Shown: piece by piece, positions 53,788-61,218 of the stretch
How positions within the stretch are numbered: position 1 is the first letter of the stretch
Layout of the letters: every line of letters starts with the position of its first letter
From: DAOPXV01 sp964551445
Lineage (GTDB): Bacteria > Muiribacteriota > UBA9980
Direction of reading: 5' to 3'
Length of the DNA stretch: 64,000 nucleotides
Assembly: GCA_964551445.1 (NCBI GenBank)
Contig: CAZKCG010000001.1
Span: forward strand, 1-64,000
The notes under the pieces: generated by a model
Databases searched by the model: none
What the model was told of the DNA's origin: nothing
What the model saw: the letters and a program-made list of their open reading frames with translations, nothing else
Position numbers and translations under genes: made by a program

Positions 53788-53826
53788 ATAAAAAACAGGC
53801 GTTCAGAAATGGGCGCCTGTTTTTTG
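53788..53826 (+). terminator. Rho-independent terminator after hcp
   Basis: AAAAACAGGCG pairs with CGCCTGTTTTTT around a 12-base loop. Flanking A- and T-runs allow function on both strands. 53827-53929 shows no gene. Confidence 0.85.
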
Positions 53827-53929
53827 CGCGCCCGACATTTTCGGGCCGCGGAAGATATAAAACCGATGAAGTAATAAATTTTAAGTTACGCGAAGATATA
53901 AAAGAAGACAATTGTGAAAAACTTCTATA

Positions 53930-55078
53930 TTAATGAACATCGATAAACTTTCCTCTGGAAATATCCTGAAGCGAAATGATCTTGATGGAACCGCCGTTTA
54001 CGGCCTTTAAAATCTCATGTTTAAATAAAAAGTTTCCGAAAATATTATTTTTTTTGAATATATAAAGGCTGTTTTTCCGTAATATCGCGATATATCTTCC
54101 CGAAGGCGACAAAAAAGCATCATCCGCCTGCGGCATGGCCTTTTTTATACGGCCGATAAGGCGTTTTTCGAGATTGATATTTTTGAATAATACATCGGAC
54201 CCGTTTTTAAGATCTTTAAAGTGTTTATATCTGACGGACCATGACGATGAGTTGGAAAAATTGAAACGGACATCCATGGATACGATAAAACGGCCGAATT
54301 CCCTTTTTATATTCCAGCAATATTCATCGGTTTCATTTACGGCTTCGTCGTGAGGCCTCAGCTTTTCAGCGTATTTAACCTTCTTCGCGTCAATGAGGTC
54401 TTTTTTTATTTTATCGCCGAAGATATCCGCCATGGATATCAATCCCTTCGATCTTTCATCGCCGAGCTCGTCTTCTATCGGCTTGTGTGTTACTTCGGCC
54501 TTTTTTTCAAAAAGATCGGGTTTCGCGACGCATCTTTTTTCATAGGACGGGTGCCATGTTCCGCCTTCGCTTCCCGATACTTTTTTTTCGAAACTGACAA
54601 ATCCCGCGTCGGCGAAATTTATCGCGCTCTCTTCGGAATAATTATTCAGAGGCGCGAAGGATCTCGCGTCGAGGACTGGAATTTCCGAAGACGCTTCTGA
54701 GTTTGAAAGATAAAAAGAACCGATCTTAAGATCGGGTATGTGGCAGTCTATATTGGATCCGCATTTCAATTCGAACGGGACCAGGTCGAAAAATTCAGAT
54801 CCTCCGGTATCTTTCGGCTTGTAAATAAGTATAGAGTTTTTCTTTGGACGGCATTTGAAATTTTTTTCGCTGAAATTTATGCACAGCGTTTCATATTCGA
54901 TACGGTTTTCACCGGGGATCTTCACGCAGACCAGCATGCGTTCTTCGCCGCCCTGATCCGTATCGCCGGCGGAAAAAGCGTTAGACGATATTGCCGTTTC
55001 CGGCGGTAAAAAAAAGGTTAATAAAAAAAACAGGAATATGATAAATATAGTTTTATAAAAACCGGAGTTTATTTTCAT
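53930..55078 (-). CDS. Secreted protein of unknown function
   Basis: 382 residues. A strongly hydrophobic signal segment at about 8-28 (KTIFIIFLFFLLTFFLPPET). Several Cys residues (VCVKIP, TLCINF, FKCRPK, LKCGSNIDC) suggest disulfides or metal binding. Near the C-terminus, DAFLSPSGRYIAILRKNSLY and ISLQDISRGKFIDV look like WD40/TolB-type propeller pieces. No family assigned. Monocistronic minus-strand gene between hcp's terminator and intergenic element copy C. Confidence 0.55.
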   Translation of the reverse strand: MKINSGFYKTIFIIFLFFLLTFFLPPETAISSNAFSAGDTDQGGEERMLVCVKIPGENRIEYETLCINFSEKNFKCRPKKNSILIYKPKDTGGSEFFDLVPFELKCGSNIDCHIPDLKIGSFYLSNSEASSEIPVLDARSFAPLNNYSEESAINFADAGFVSFEKKVSGSEGGTWHPSYEKRCVAKPDLFEKKAEVTHKPIEDELGDERSKGLISMADIFGDKIKKDLIDAKKVKYAEKLRPHDEAVNETDEYCWNIKREFGRFIVSMDVRFNFSNSSSWSVRYKHFKDLKNGSDVLFKNINLEKRLIGRIKKAMPQADDAFLSPSGRYIAILRKNSLYIFKKNNIFGNFLFKHEILKAVNGGSIKIISLQDISRGKFIDVH

Positions 55079-55120
55079 GGCTTTAAGACATGGTCCCTTC
55101 TTATTTGGTGTGGGTATCGA

Positions 55121-55312
55121 AAGTAGAGAACAGTGATTAGATAATAGATATAGTTGTGGATTGCTTGATAATAAAATAAGAACGCGAAATAATTAAAACC
55201 AGGCGGCCGAAGGTCGCGAACGCGCACGGCACGGATGCCGCAGTGTCGCTGAAGCCATGGATGGCGAGAAGCGACCAACTATTCTCTGTTCACTGTTATC
55301 TATTCACTAGTA
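55121..55312. repeat. Intergenic inverted-repeat element, copy C, with two-hairpin core
   Basis: Left arm AAGTAGAGAACAGTGATTAG onward, right arm CTATTCTCTGTTCACTGTTA onward, imperfect complements. Core: hairpin one CGGCA-CGGA-TGCCG (55227-55240), linker CAGT, stem GTCGCT (55245-55250), GAA, GCCA-TGGA-TGGC (55254-55265), GAGA, AGCGAC (55270-55275). An extra stem GCGGCC-GAA-GGTCGC lies just before. Same plan as copies at 25311 and 61001. Confidence 0.7.
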
Positions 55313-55353
55313 TATTTGTTCCCATAAAAAACACGAAAGAGCCTGAAACATTT

Positions 55354-57657
55354 TTATTTAAGCGCGCCTTCTATGATCTTTCCGTCGATCTTTTCAGGTA
55401 TCGGTCTTTCGAGCGCTTTGAGCATTGTAGGAAATATATCAACTGTCCTTGCGCATTCTATCTTAACGCCGTTTTTAAACGCGGGGCCGTAAAATAAGAT
55501 CGGAACCTTCATCTGGTCGTAAGATAGATTTCCGTGCAATCCCTTCTGGCCTTCGTTCCAGGGTTCATAATCGGGCGCGGCGAGTAAGACCATGTCGCCG
55601 CCGCATCCGGAATCGAGAAGATCGGAAACGAGGACGGGAACATCGGGATATGGGCTTCCCGCAGTGGCTTTTAGCCATTCATTCGAAGAATGGAACGCGC
55701 CGCCCGTGAGCGCAGAGGCTTTTTTATCGGACGCGTAACCGAAAGGATCTACGCCTTCTATTACTGAATATGAATATTGTTCGCCGTTTTTAACTATCTT
55801 TGATCTTCCGGAGGCGCTTTCCACGAAATAACTGTTTGAGCCGTCGCGGTATAAAACATGGCGGATGCCTTCGCTTTTCGCGAAAAAGCCGATCAGGTCG
55901 ACTTTTTTCTTTCCGGTGCGGTCCGGGTAATTTTTAAGTTCATTGGCCGTCGGGCGTTCAATGAAATTTTTCGAGCCTGGTTTTTTAGCGTAAACGAGAA
56001 CGCAGGCGTTGCCTGAAACGGCGGTAATTATATCGGCCTTGAATCTTGATTTTAAAAGGTTGAAATCGATCGTGTTTCGCGGGATCGAGTGATATGAGTT
56101 CATATTGAGGTCTTTAGCCAGAGCCGCGTCTATATCGTAGCTTTTATTCGATGTGGCCAGGCCGTGGTCGGATGATATAACGATATTTACCCTGCCCCAT
56201 TCGCCTATGCTTTTAAGATGATCGACGATTTTCGCGACCATCGAATCCTCAAATATTATAGATTCTGAATATTCTTTTCCCGCGCCGTAAGAATGGCCGT
56301 TCGAATCGGGTGAGTGAAGCGATATGAACGAGAACACTGGAAGGCCGTTTTTGGTCTCGGACAGGAATTTTCCGACAAGGGACGCGTCCATGTCGTTATA
56401 TTCCTTCTTTATCTTGTTATAGGCGACCTGGATCCAGGGCACTCCGCTTTTTGAGACGCCGCGGTCGACCATGCCGAAAACTGAAAGAGTGGCCTTATCG
56501 GATAGTATTTCGTATATCGTTTTATACTCGGCCGTGAGGTCGTCGTTGATCTTTGAATTGTCCGTTCCGCAATATACCCTGTAAGTTCCGGTCTTTCTGT
56601 CGAAAAGCCTTATGCCCGAAAGTTTTGATTTAGTGGGGCCGACGCCCATTATGAAAGGGGCGTACGCCGGTCCGGTCGTCGAAGGAAGCACGGAAACTCC
56701 TGTTTCTACATAGACGCCGTTTGATATAAGGTTTTGAATATTAGGCAGTTTTCCCGCGTCGAGCAGTTCTTTAAACCGGTCCTGGCGGACGCCGTCTAAG
56801 AGTATGAATAAAAATTTCGTTTTTGATTCGAACCTGGCCGGATCGCCGGCCTTAAAATATGATAAAACTATGTTTTTGCCGTCGAGCGCCGACGAATAAT
56901 CAGCGATCGCTTTTTTATACTTCGCGTTTGAAACCTGATACTCTATTTTTTTAAGCCCCTTCGCAGCCGGGTTCAGCCATGACTGAGCGTCAAAAGCGTC
57001 TTTTTTGTTTTTCATCGCCATATATCTTGTGGAAATTTCCGCTCTAAGTTTCATTATTTTCGAAAGTTTCGCGAGTTTTTCATTGACGCCGTCCAGAGCG
57101 GTTTTTGAAGTGATGATTTTAGCCGTTTCAGCCGCTTTATTCAATAAATTTTGAGCCCCGGCGCCGTCGTTTTTATATTTCAATAAAACTATCGCGAGTT
57201 CTACCATCAACGATGATTTTTCAGAAGGATCATTCGCTGTCTCTATCTTTTTTCTGAGATCGTTTATTTTTTGATCAGCATTTTCAGCATATTTCGGCGC
57301 ATTTGATACACTTTCAGCCTTTGCCGCGTCGTTTGAGATATTCTGCGGTTCCGGCTCCGAATTATCTTCATAGGCGCCCATATCAGCCGAATTAATTCGT
57401 TTCTGATCGACCGCTGCGCTATTCGCTCTTGAATAAATTTCATAAGAAGCCCTGTATTTTTCAGCGAGCGAATTCAGAATTTCCGTATCGGCCCCTTTAT
57501 CAATGGCATTTTTCAATTCATTATAATCGGAGAGATATCTTTCATAAGCGTCTTTCGTCGAAACGCCGGCGCCTATAGATGTTCCCGCCGCGGCGAAAAC
57601 GCTCAAAACAACGGTCAAAAAAACCAGTAATACTAATTTGTTGGTTATCCGCGTCAT
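55354..57657 (-). CDS. Type I phosphodiesterase/nucleotide pyrophosphatase-like protein
   Basis: 767 residues. Signal peptide (LVLLVFLTVVLSVFAAAGTS). Residues 30-270 are helical and charged, coiled-coil-like. The alkaline-phosphatase-superfamily domain fills the rest: metal Asp in FLFILLDGVRQDRF near 285, nucleophile Thr in VLPSTTGPAYAPFIMG, metal site HSPDSNGHSYG, DH pair in VISSDHGLAT, and a last His in QKGLHGNLSYDQMKVP. The set of Asp/His ligands looks complete, so it is probably a functional periplasmic phosphodiesterase or related hydrolase. The substrate (nucleotide, phospholipid or glycan phosphoester) cannot be told. Confidence 0.82.
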   Translation of the reverse strand: MTRITNKLVLLVFLTVVLSVFAAAGTSIGAGVSTKDAYERYLSDYNELKNAIDKGADTEILNSLAEKYRASYEIYSRANSAAVDQKRINSADMGAYEDNSEPEPQNISNDAAKAESVSNAPKYAENADQKINDLRKKIETANDPSEKSSLMVELAIVLLKYKNDGAGAQNLLNKAAETAKIITSKTALDGVNEKLAKLSKIMKLRAEISTRYMAMKNKKDAFDAQSWLNPAAKGLKKIEYQVSNAKYKKAIADYSSALDGKNIVLSYFKAGDPARFESKTKFLFILLDGVRQDRFKELLDAGKLPNIQNLISNGVYVETGVSVLPSTTGPAYAPFIMGVGPTKSKLSGIRLFDRKTGTYRVYCGTDNSKINDDLTAEYKTIYEILSDKATLSVFGMVDRGVSKSGVPWIQVAYNKIKKEYNDMDASLVGKFLSETKNGLPVFSFISLHSPDSNGHSYGAGKEYSESIIFEDSMVAKIVDHLKSIGEWGRVNIVISSDHGLATSNKSYDIDAALAKDLNMNSYHSIPRNTIDFNLLKSRFKADIITAVSGNACVLVYAKKPGSKNFIERPTANELKNYPDRTGKKKVDLIGFFAKSEGIRHVLYRDGSNSYFVESASGRSKIVKNGEQYSYSVIEGVDPFGYASDKKASALTGGAFHSSNEWLKATAGSPYPDVPVLVSDLLDSGCGGDMVLLAAPDYEPWNEGQKGLHGNLSYDQMKVPILFYGPAFKNGVKIECARTVDIFPTMLKALERPIPEKIDGKIIEGALK

Positions 57658-57780
57658 ATTACACCATCCTCAAATATATATAAAAAAATATTTCAAAATT
57701 CGGCCCATTATTATTTATACTATTACATGCCGCTAAAAGTTTCAAAAAAAAGCTTTTCGGCACTAAAAAAATTCATTCTC

Positions 57781-57905
57781 CATCAATTATCTCAAAAATT
57801 TAAAAATTCGGCAAGAAATCTATGGAAATATAAAAAAAAAATCCCTTCCGCATCAATTATTTCAAAAATTTTAAAATTAGATAATAACTCTATGGAAAAA
57901 TTTAA
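57781..57905 (+). repeat. Two tandem AT-rich units with 70-bp period
   Basis: CATCAATTATCTCAAAAATT at 57781 recurs as CATCAATTATTTCAAAAATT at 57851, and the likeness continues through CTATGGAAA in both units. They lie between divergent genes, directly upstream of TATAAT at 57916. A 67-residue frame across them (57727-57930) is low-complexity and unlikely to be a gene. Confidence 0.55.
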
Positions 57906-58017
57906 AAAAATTATGTATAATAGTACCTGATAATTTTTTTTCGACAAATTTTAAATATATCGTTTTCATTGCCCGGTTTTAAATTTTAACTCAGGGATAA
58001 ATTCAAGGGAGATTCGA

Positions 58018-58860
58018 ATGAAGATAAAGATATGGGGCAGCAGGGGTTCCATCGCCGTGCCGGGGCCGACGACCATAAAATACGGCGGCAACACCACATG
58101 CATCGAGGTCAGAACCCGCGAGGGCCAGATGGTTATAATCGACGCCGGGTCCGGTTTGCGGCTTCTCGGCAAGAAATTATTGAAGGAAAAAGACACCAAA
58201 GAAATATTTTTGATGCTCACGCATGCCCACTGGGACCATCTTTCAGGGTTCCCGTTCTTCGTTCCCGCCTATCTTGAAAGATATACCATCAACGTTTACG
58301 GCGGCCCTTCCGCTAAAGATTCCCTTAAACTTTATCTGAAACATCAGATGTCGCCGCCATATTTCCCCGTTGATTTTTCGCACATGAACGCTAATTTTAA
58401 ATTCGGAAACGATTGCCCGAACATCGGCGATATCGGGCTCCTCGAATTTTCGGCCATACCCTTGAACCATCCCGACGGCGGATACGGCTATAAATTCACC
58501 AAAAAAGGCAAGGTCTTCGTTTTTCTTACCGATAATGAAACGCGCCACAAACACCCGAACGGAAGGCCTAAAGAAGAATATATCGAATTCTGCAAGGGCG
58601 CGGACCTGCTTTTTTACGATTCGCAATACACTGAAAAGGAATATAAACTGACCAAAGGCTGGGGCCACTCGACCTTTTCAGACGCCGTAGAAATAGGCGT
58701 CGCCGCGGGCGTTAAAAAACTCGGCCTTTTTCATCACGACCCCGACCGTTCCGACGAAGATATGGACGCGCGGGTCGAGGAATGCAGAAAGCTCATAAAA
58801 AAAATGAAGTCGGGTGTCGATTGTTTCGGCGCGGCCGAAGGAATGGAAATACAATTATAA
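58018..58860 (+). CDS. Metallo-beta-lactamase-fold hydrolase
   Basis: 280 residues. The zinc-site motif is LTHAHWDHLSGFPFF near residue 74 (H-x-H-x-D-H), preceded by MVIIDAGSGLRLLG, followed by IPLNHPDGGYGYKF, VFLTDNET and LFYDSQYTEKEY. This is the MBL group without lactamase meaning, including cyclic phosphodiesterase-like and RNase Z-like proteins; KWGWGHST and GLFHHDPDRSD add His/Asp ligands. Cytoplasmic, no signal peptide. Starts ATG with AAGGGAG upstream. Followed after 13 bases by a membrane protein, probably co-transcribed. Substrate unknown. Confidence 0.85.
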   Translation: MKIKIWGSRGSIAVPGPTTIKYGGNTTCIEVRTREGQMVIIDAGSGLRLLGKKLLKEKDTKEIFLMLTHAHWDHLSGFPFFVPAYLERYTINVYGGPSAKDSLKLYLKHQMSPPYFPVDFSHMNANFKFGNDCPNIGDIGLLEFSAIPLNHPDGGYGYKFTKKGKVFVFLTDNETRHKHPNGRPKEEYIEFCKGADLLFYDSQYTEKEYKLTKGWGHSTFSDAVEIGVAAGVKKLGLFHHDPDRSDEDMDARVEECRKLIKKMKSGVDCFGAAEGMEIQL

Positions 58861-58873
58861 AATGGAGTTTTAA

Positions 58874-59341
58874 ATGTTCCCTGTTTACATCACCGTGCTT
58901 TGCGTGATCGCCGGCATAATTTTAATGGCGGCCAAAAAAATGCGTTTCGCGACGGCTTTCCTTCTCGCTTTCCTCGTCTGCGGCGTCGGATTCGGTTCAA
59001 TTTTCGCCTTTATGGGCCATTTTTTCGTCCCGGACAAGGTCGCGGCCGGTATCGGCTGGCCAGCCGGAAATCCATTCCAGCAGGAGGTCGCTTTCGCCAA
59101 CCTCGGTATCGGCCTGCTGGGCATCCTCTGCGCGTGGTTTCGCGGCAATTTCTGGCTTGCCACGATAATAATGAACGCGGCTTTCTTAACAGGCGCCGGA
59201 ACGGTCCATTTAAAGGAAATATTAGCAAAAGGTAATATGAATTATCTCAACGCCGGCCCCGTCTTCTTCGGCGATTTCATAGGCCCCGTTATACTCATTG
59301 TTTTATACGTTGCTAAAAAATATACCGATCCTGAAAAATAG
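58874..59341 (+). CDS. Small membrane protein, DUF6790-like
   Basis: 155 residues with four hydrophobic segments: VYITVLCVIAGIILMAA, AFLLAFLVCGVGFGSIFAFM, ANLGIGLLGILCAWF with WLATIIMNAAFLTGAG, and a last one (FIGPVILIVLYVAKKY). The stretch IGWPAGNPFQQEVAFANLGI is characteristic of DUF6790 proteins, for which no function is known. It follows the beta-lactamase-fold gene by 13 bases. No enzymatic residues are obvious. The 59342-59559 gap holds no recognised gene. Confidence 0.7.
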   Translation: MFPVYITVLCVIAGIILMAAKKMRFATAFLLAFLVCGVGFGSIFAFMGHFFVPDKVAAGIGWPAGNPFQQEVAFANLGIGLLGILCAWFRGNFWLATIIMNAAFLTGAGTVHLKEILAKGNMNYLNAGPVFFGDFIGPVILIVLYVAKKYTDPEK

Positions 59342-59559
59342 AATCATTATATTAGCTGATCTCATAGCTTTTAGACCGGAGTCCCGGCCCTGTTTTTATA
59401 TTTGATCCTTCAGTCGCCCGCCGGAAAAAGAATATTTCAATAAACGCATATGCGCCTGGCCGTAGTTAAGGTCGGGCGTGTATGTTTTTAAGCGTTATAA
59501 TATTATCAGCGTTAAACCGTTGACGGTTATGTGAAAATAAAAACATTTAAATTTTATTA

Positions 59560-59588
59560 TTGACGATTCGGGGTGGCCGTGTTAAAAT
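59560..59588 (+). promoter_or_regulatory. Sigma70 promoter of the porin gene
   Basis: TTGACG at 59560-59565, 17-base spacer, TAAAAT at 59583-59588. The predicted start (about 59595) makes TTG 59600 an improbable translation start and supports GTG 59624. Confidence 0.65.
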
Positions 59589-59623
59589 GACGGCAACGAT
59601 TGTTGATTGAAAAGGTGCTGATT

Positions 59624-60940
59624 GTGAGAAAAATATTTAAAAATACATGGACTCTTTATATTCTGGTATTTATAACGCTCGCCGCCGCGGCCGTTTCGAA
59701 CGCCGCACCGAAGGATGAAAGCCTTGATAAATTCGTCAAAAAAGGCCGTATCACGAAAAAAGAAGCGGCCGTGATCAAACAGGATCTTAAAAGCGAACTG
59801 AAAGCAGAAATAACCAGCGAGGTCAGGGAAGAATTGAAAAAGAACGGCGTGAGAAAACATGTCGCTGAAACCGCTGGAACGGCAATTAAACATGACCTTT
59901 TACCTGAAGTTAAAACTGCGCTCGCGGCCGAAAAAAAGACATCTGACGAAGACGCTAAATTAGCCAAAAGTAAAGAATTATCGATCTTCGGCTACGCCCA
60001 GATAAATTATATTGACGATAACGCGCCCGCCGCGGCCGCGGGGTTTAACATCGCGAGAATAAGACTTTTAACATATAAAAAGATCGATAACAATTTCGAT
60101 TTTTATTTTCACGGAAATATCACCGGAAATAACGACACTTATTCAAAAATAATGCTGCTGGAATCCGTCGTCAGATACAATGGAACGCCCGGTTTTCAAG
60201 CCTGGTTCGGGCAGTTTGTCATCCCCTTCGGCATCGAGGTCCCGCTGGGATCTTCAAAAATTCACATGATCAATTTCTCCCAGATAAACAATAACCTCGA
60301 CCACGAGCAGTTCAATGAAGACCTTCTTGATACCGGCGTCAGGCTTGATTTCGAAAAAAAGGGCAGGCCGCTCAACCTTACTCTCGCCATTTTAAACGGT
60401 GAAGGCATTAACAGAAAAAGCGATTCCAACGACGGCAAAACGTTAGTCGGAAGACTCACTTATAAAGCCGCGAAAGGTCTCGTTTTAGGCGCTTCAGCGC
60501 TCGACGGCAAACGCTATAAGGCCGCGTCCGCCGCGACGGCGTCTTTTGGGAAATACGCCGCAGCCACGCCCGACGGAGATTTTGACAGGAAGAGAAAAGC
60601 GTTCGACCTGAAATACACCGGCGCCAGATGGTTCTGGCAGGGCGAATACTGCTTCTTTGAAACGGGAATGGCCGGCCGTTCGGCTAACCTGAAAGGAAAG
60701 GGCGGTTATCTCGAAACCGGTTACAGGATAAAGCCGAAATTCGAACTCACTTTGAAGAACGAGCTGTTCACGCCCGATACTGACGATAATTCATCCAGGC
60801 GCGAAATAAAAGCATACGGTTTCAACTGGTATTTTTCGAAGATCAGTAAAATACAGTTCGTTTATGAGAACCGCATCGAGCAGCCCGGAAAAACTATCAA
60901 TAATGACCTTTTCGCGACGCAGTACACTATGGAATTTTAA
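59624..60940 (+). CDS. OprP/OprO-like outer-membrane porin
   Basis: 438 residues from GTG 59624, behind AAGGTG. Signal peptide (ILVFITLAAAAVSNAAP). Residues 30-115 are a charged helical coiled coil (KKEAAVIKQDLKSELKAEIT), often seen at the start of phosphate-selective porin O/P family members. The rest is a beta-barrel with aromatic girdles: KELSIFGYAQINYID, FQAWFGQFVIPFGIEVPLG, LDTGVRLDFEKKGRPL, ending ATQYTMEF with terminal Phe as in many outer-membrane barrels. It implies a diderm envelope. Substrate could be phosphate, polyphosphate or other anions. Confidence 0.82.
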   Translation: MRKIFKNTWTLYILVFITLAAAAVSNAAPKDESLDKFVKKGRITKKEAAVIKQDLKSELKAEITSEVREELKKNGVRKHVAETAGTAIKHDLLPEVKTALAAEKKTSDEDAKLAKSKELSIFGYAQINYIDDNAPAAAAGFNIARIRLLTYKKIDNNFDFYFHGNITGNNDTYSKIMLLESVVRYNGTPGFQAWFGQFVIPFGIEVPLGSSKIHMINFSQINNNLDHEQFNEDLLDTGVRLDFEKKGRPLNLTLAILNGEGINRKSDSNDGKTLVGRLTYKAAKGLVLGASALDGKRYKAASAATASFGKYAAATPDGDFDRKRKAFDLKYTGARWFWQGEYCFFETGMAGRSANLKGKGGYLETGYRIKPKFELTLKNELFTPDTDDNSSRREIKAYGFNWYFSKISKIQFVYENRIEQPGKTINNDLFATQYTMEF

Positions 60941-60979
60941 AGTGACCCGATTATTTTCAGGCGACCTTTCCCCGCGCGC

Positions 60980-61052
60980 GAGCCACAATTTTTAGCTCGA
61001 CCAACACGACGTTGGAAGTGCAGGCGAAGCCAGGGATGGCGAGAGTCCTGCC
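60980..61052. repeat. Two-hairpin intergenic element, third copy
   Basis: Hairpin one CCAAC-ACGAC-GTTGG (61001-61015), linker AAGT, stem GCAGG (61020-61024), C-GAA, GCCA-GGGA-TGGC (61029-61040), GAGA, then CCTGC (61047-61051). The core matches copies at 25311 and 55227 while the outer stem bases differ on both sides and still pair. An extra stem GAGC/GCTC precedes it. Purine-rich arms are absent here. Lies between convergent genes. Confidence 0.7.
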
Positions 61053-61101
61053 TCCCCTTTCGGCGGCATCAATATAATTCATACATAAGCTGAATAAAAA
61101 A

Positions 61102-61125
61102 AGCCGCCCCGGTGTAGGAGCGGCT
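61102..61125 (-). terminator. Hairpin terminator for the minus-strand surface protein gene
   Basis: AGCCGC and GCGGCT form a stem around a 12-base loop; the seven A bases just left of it read as a U-run on the minus transcript. Confidence 0.7.
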
Positions 61126-61218
61126 ATAAATGTTATTTTCAGCTTTGATAAGTTAAATTATTTAACATTAGCAGACATTGGCTTGATACCATTTCGATCT
61201 GCATTATTCAACTGTAAA

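Noticed and set aside
57727..57930. 67-residue Lys/Ser-rich frame upstream of the beta-lactamase-fold gene
   Set aside because: Low-complexity translation of an AT-rich tandem duplication, overlapping the promoter of the next gene, without a ribosome-binding site.
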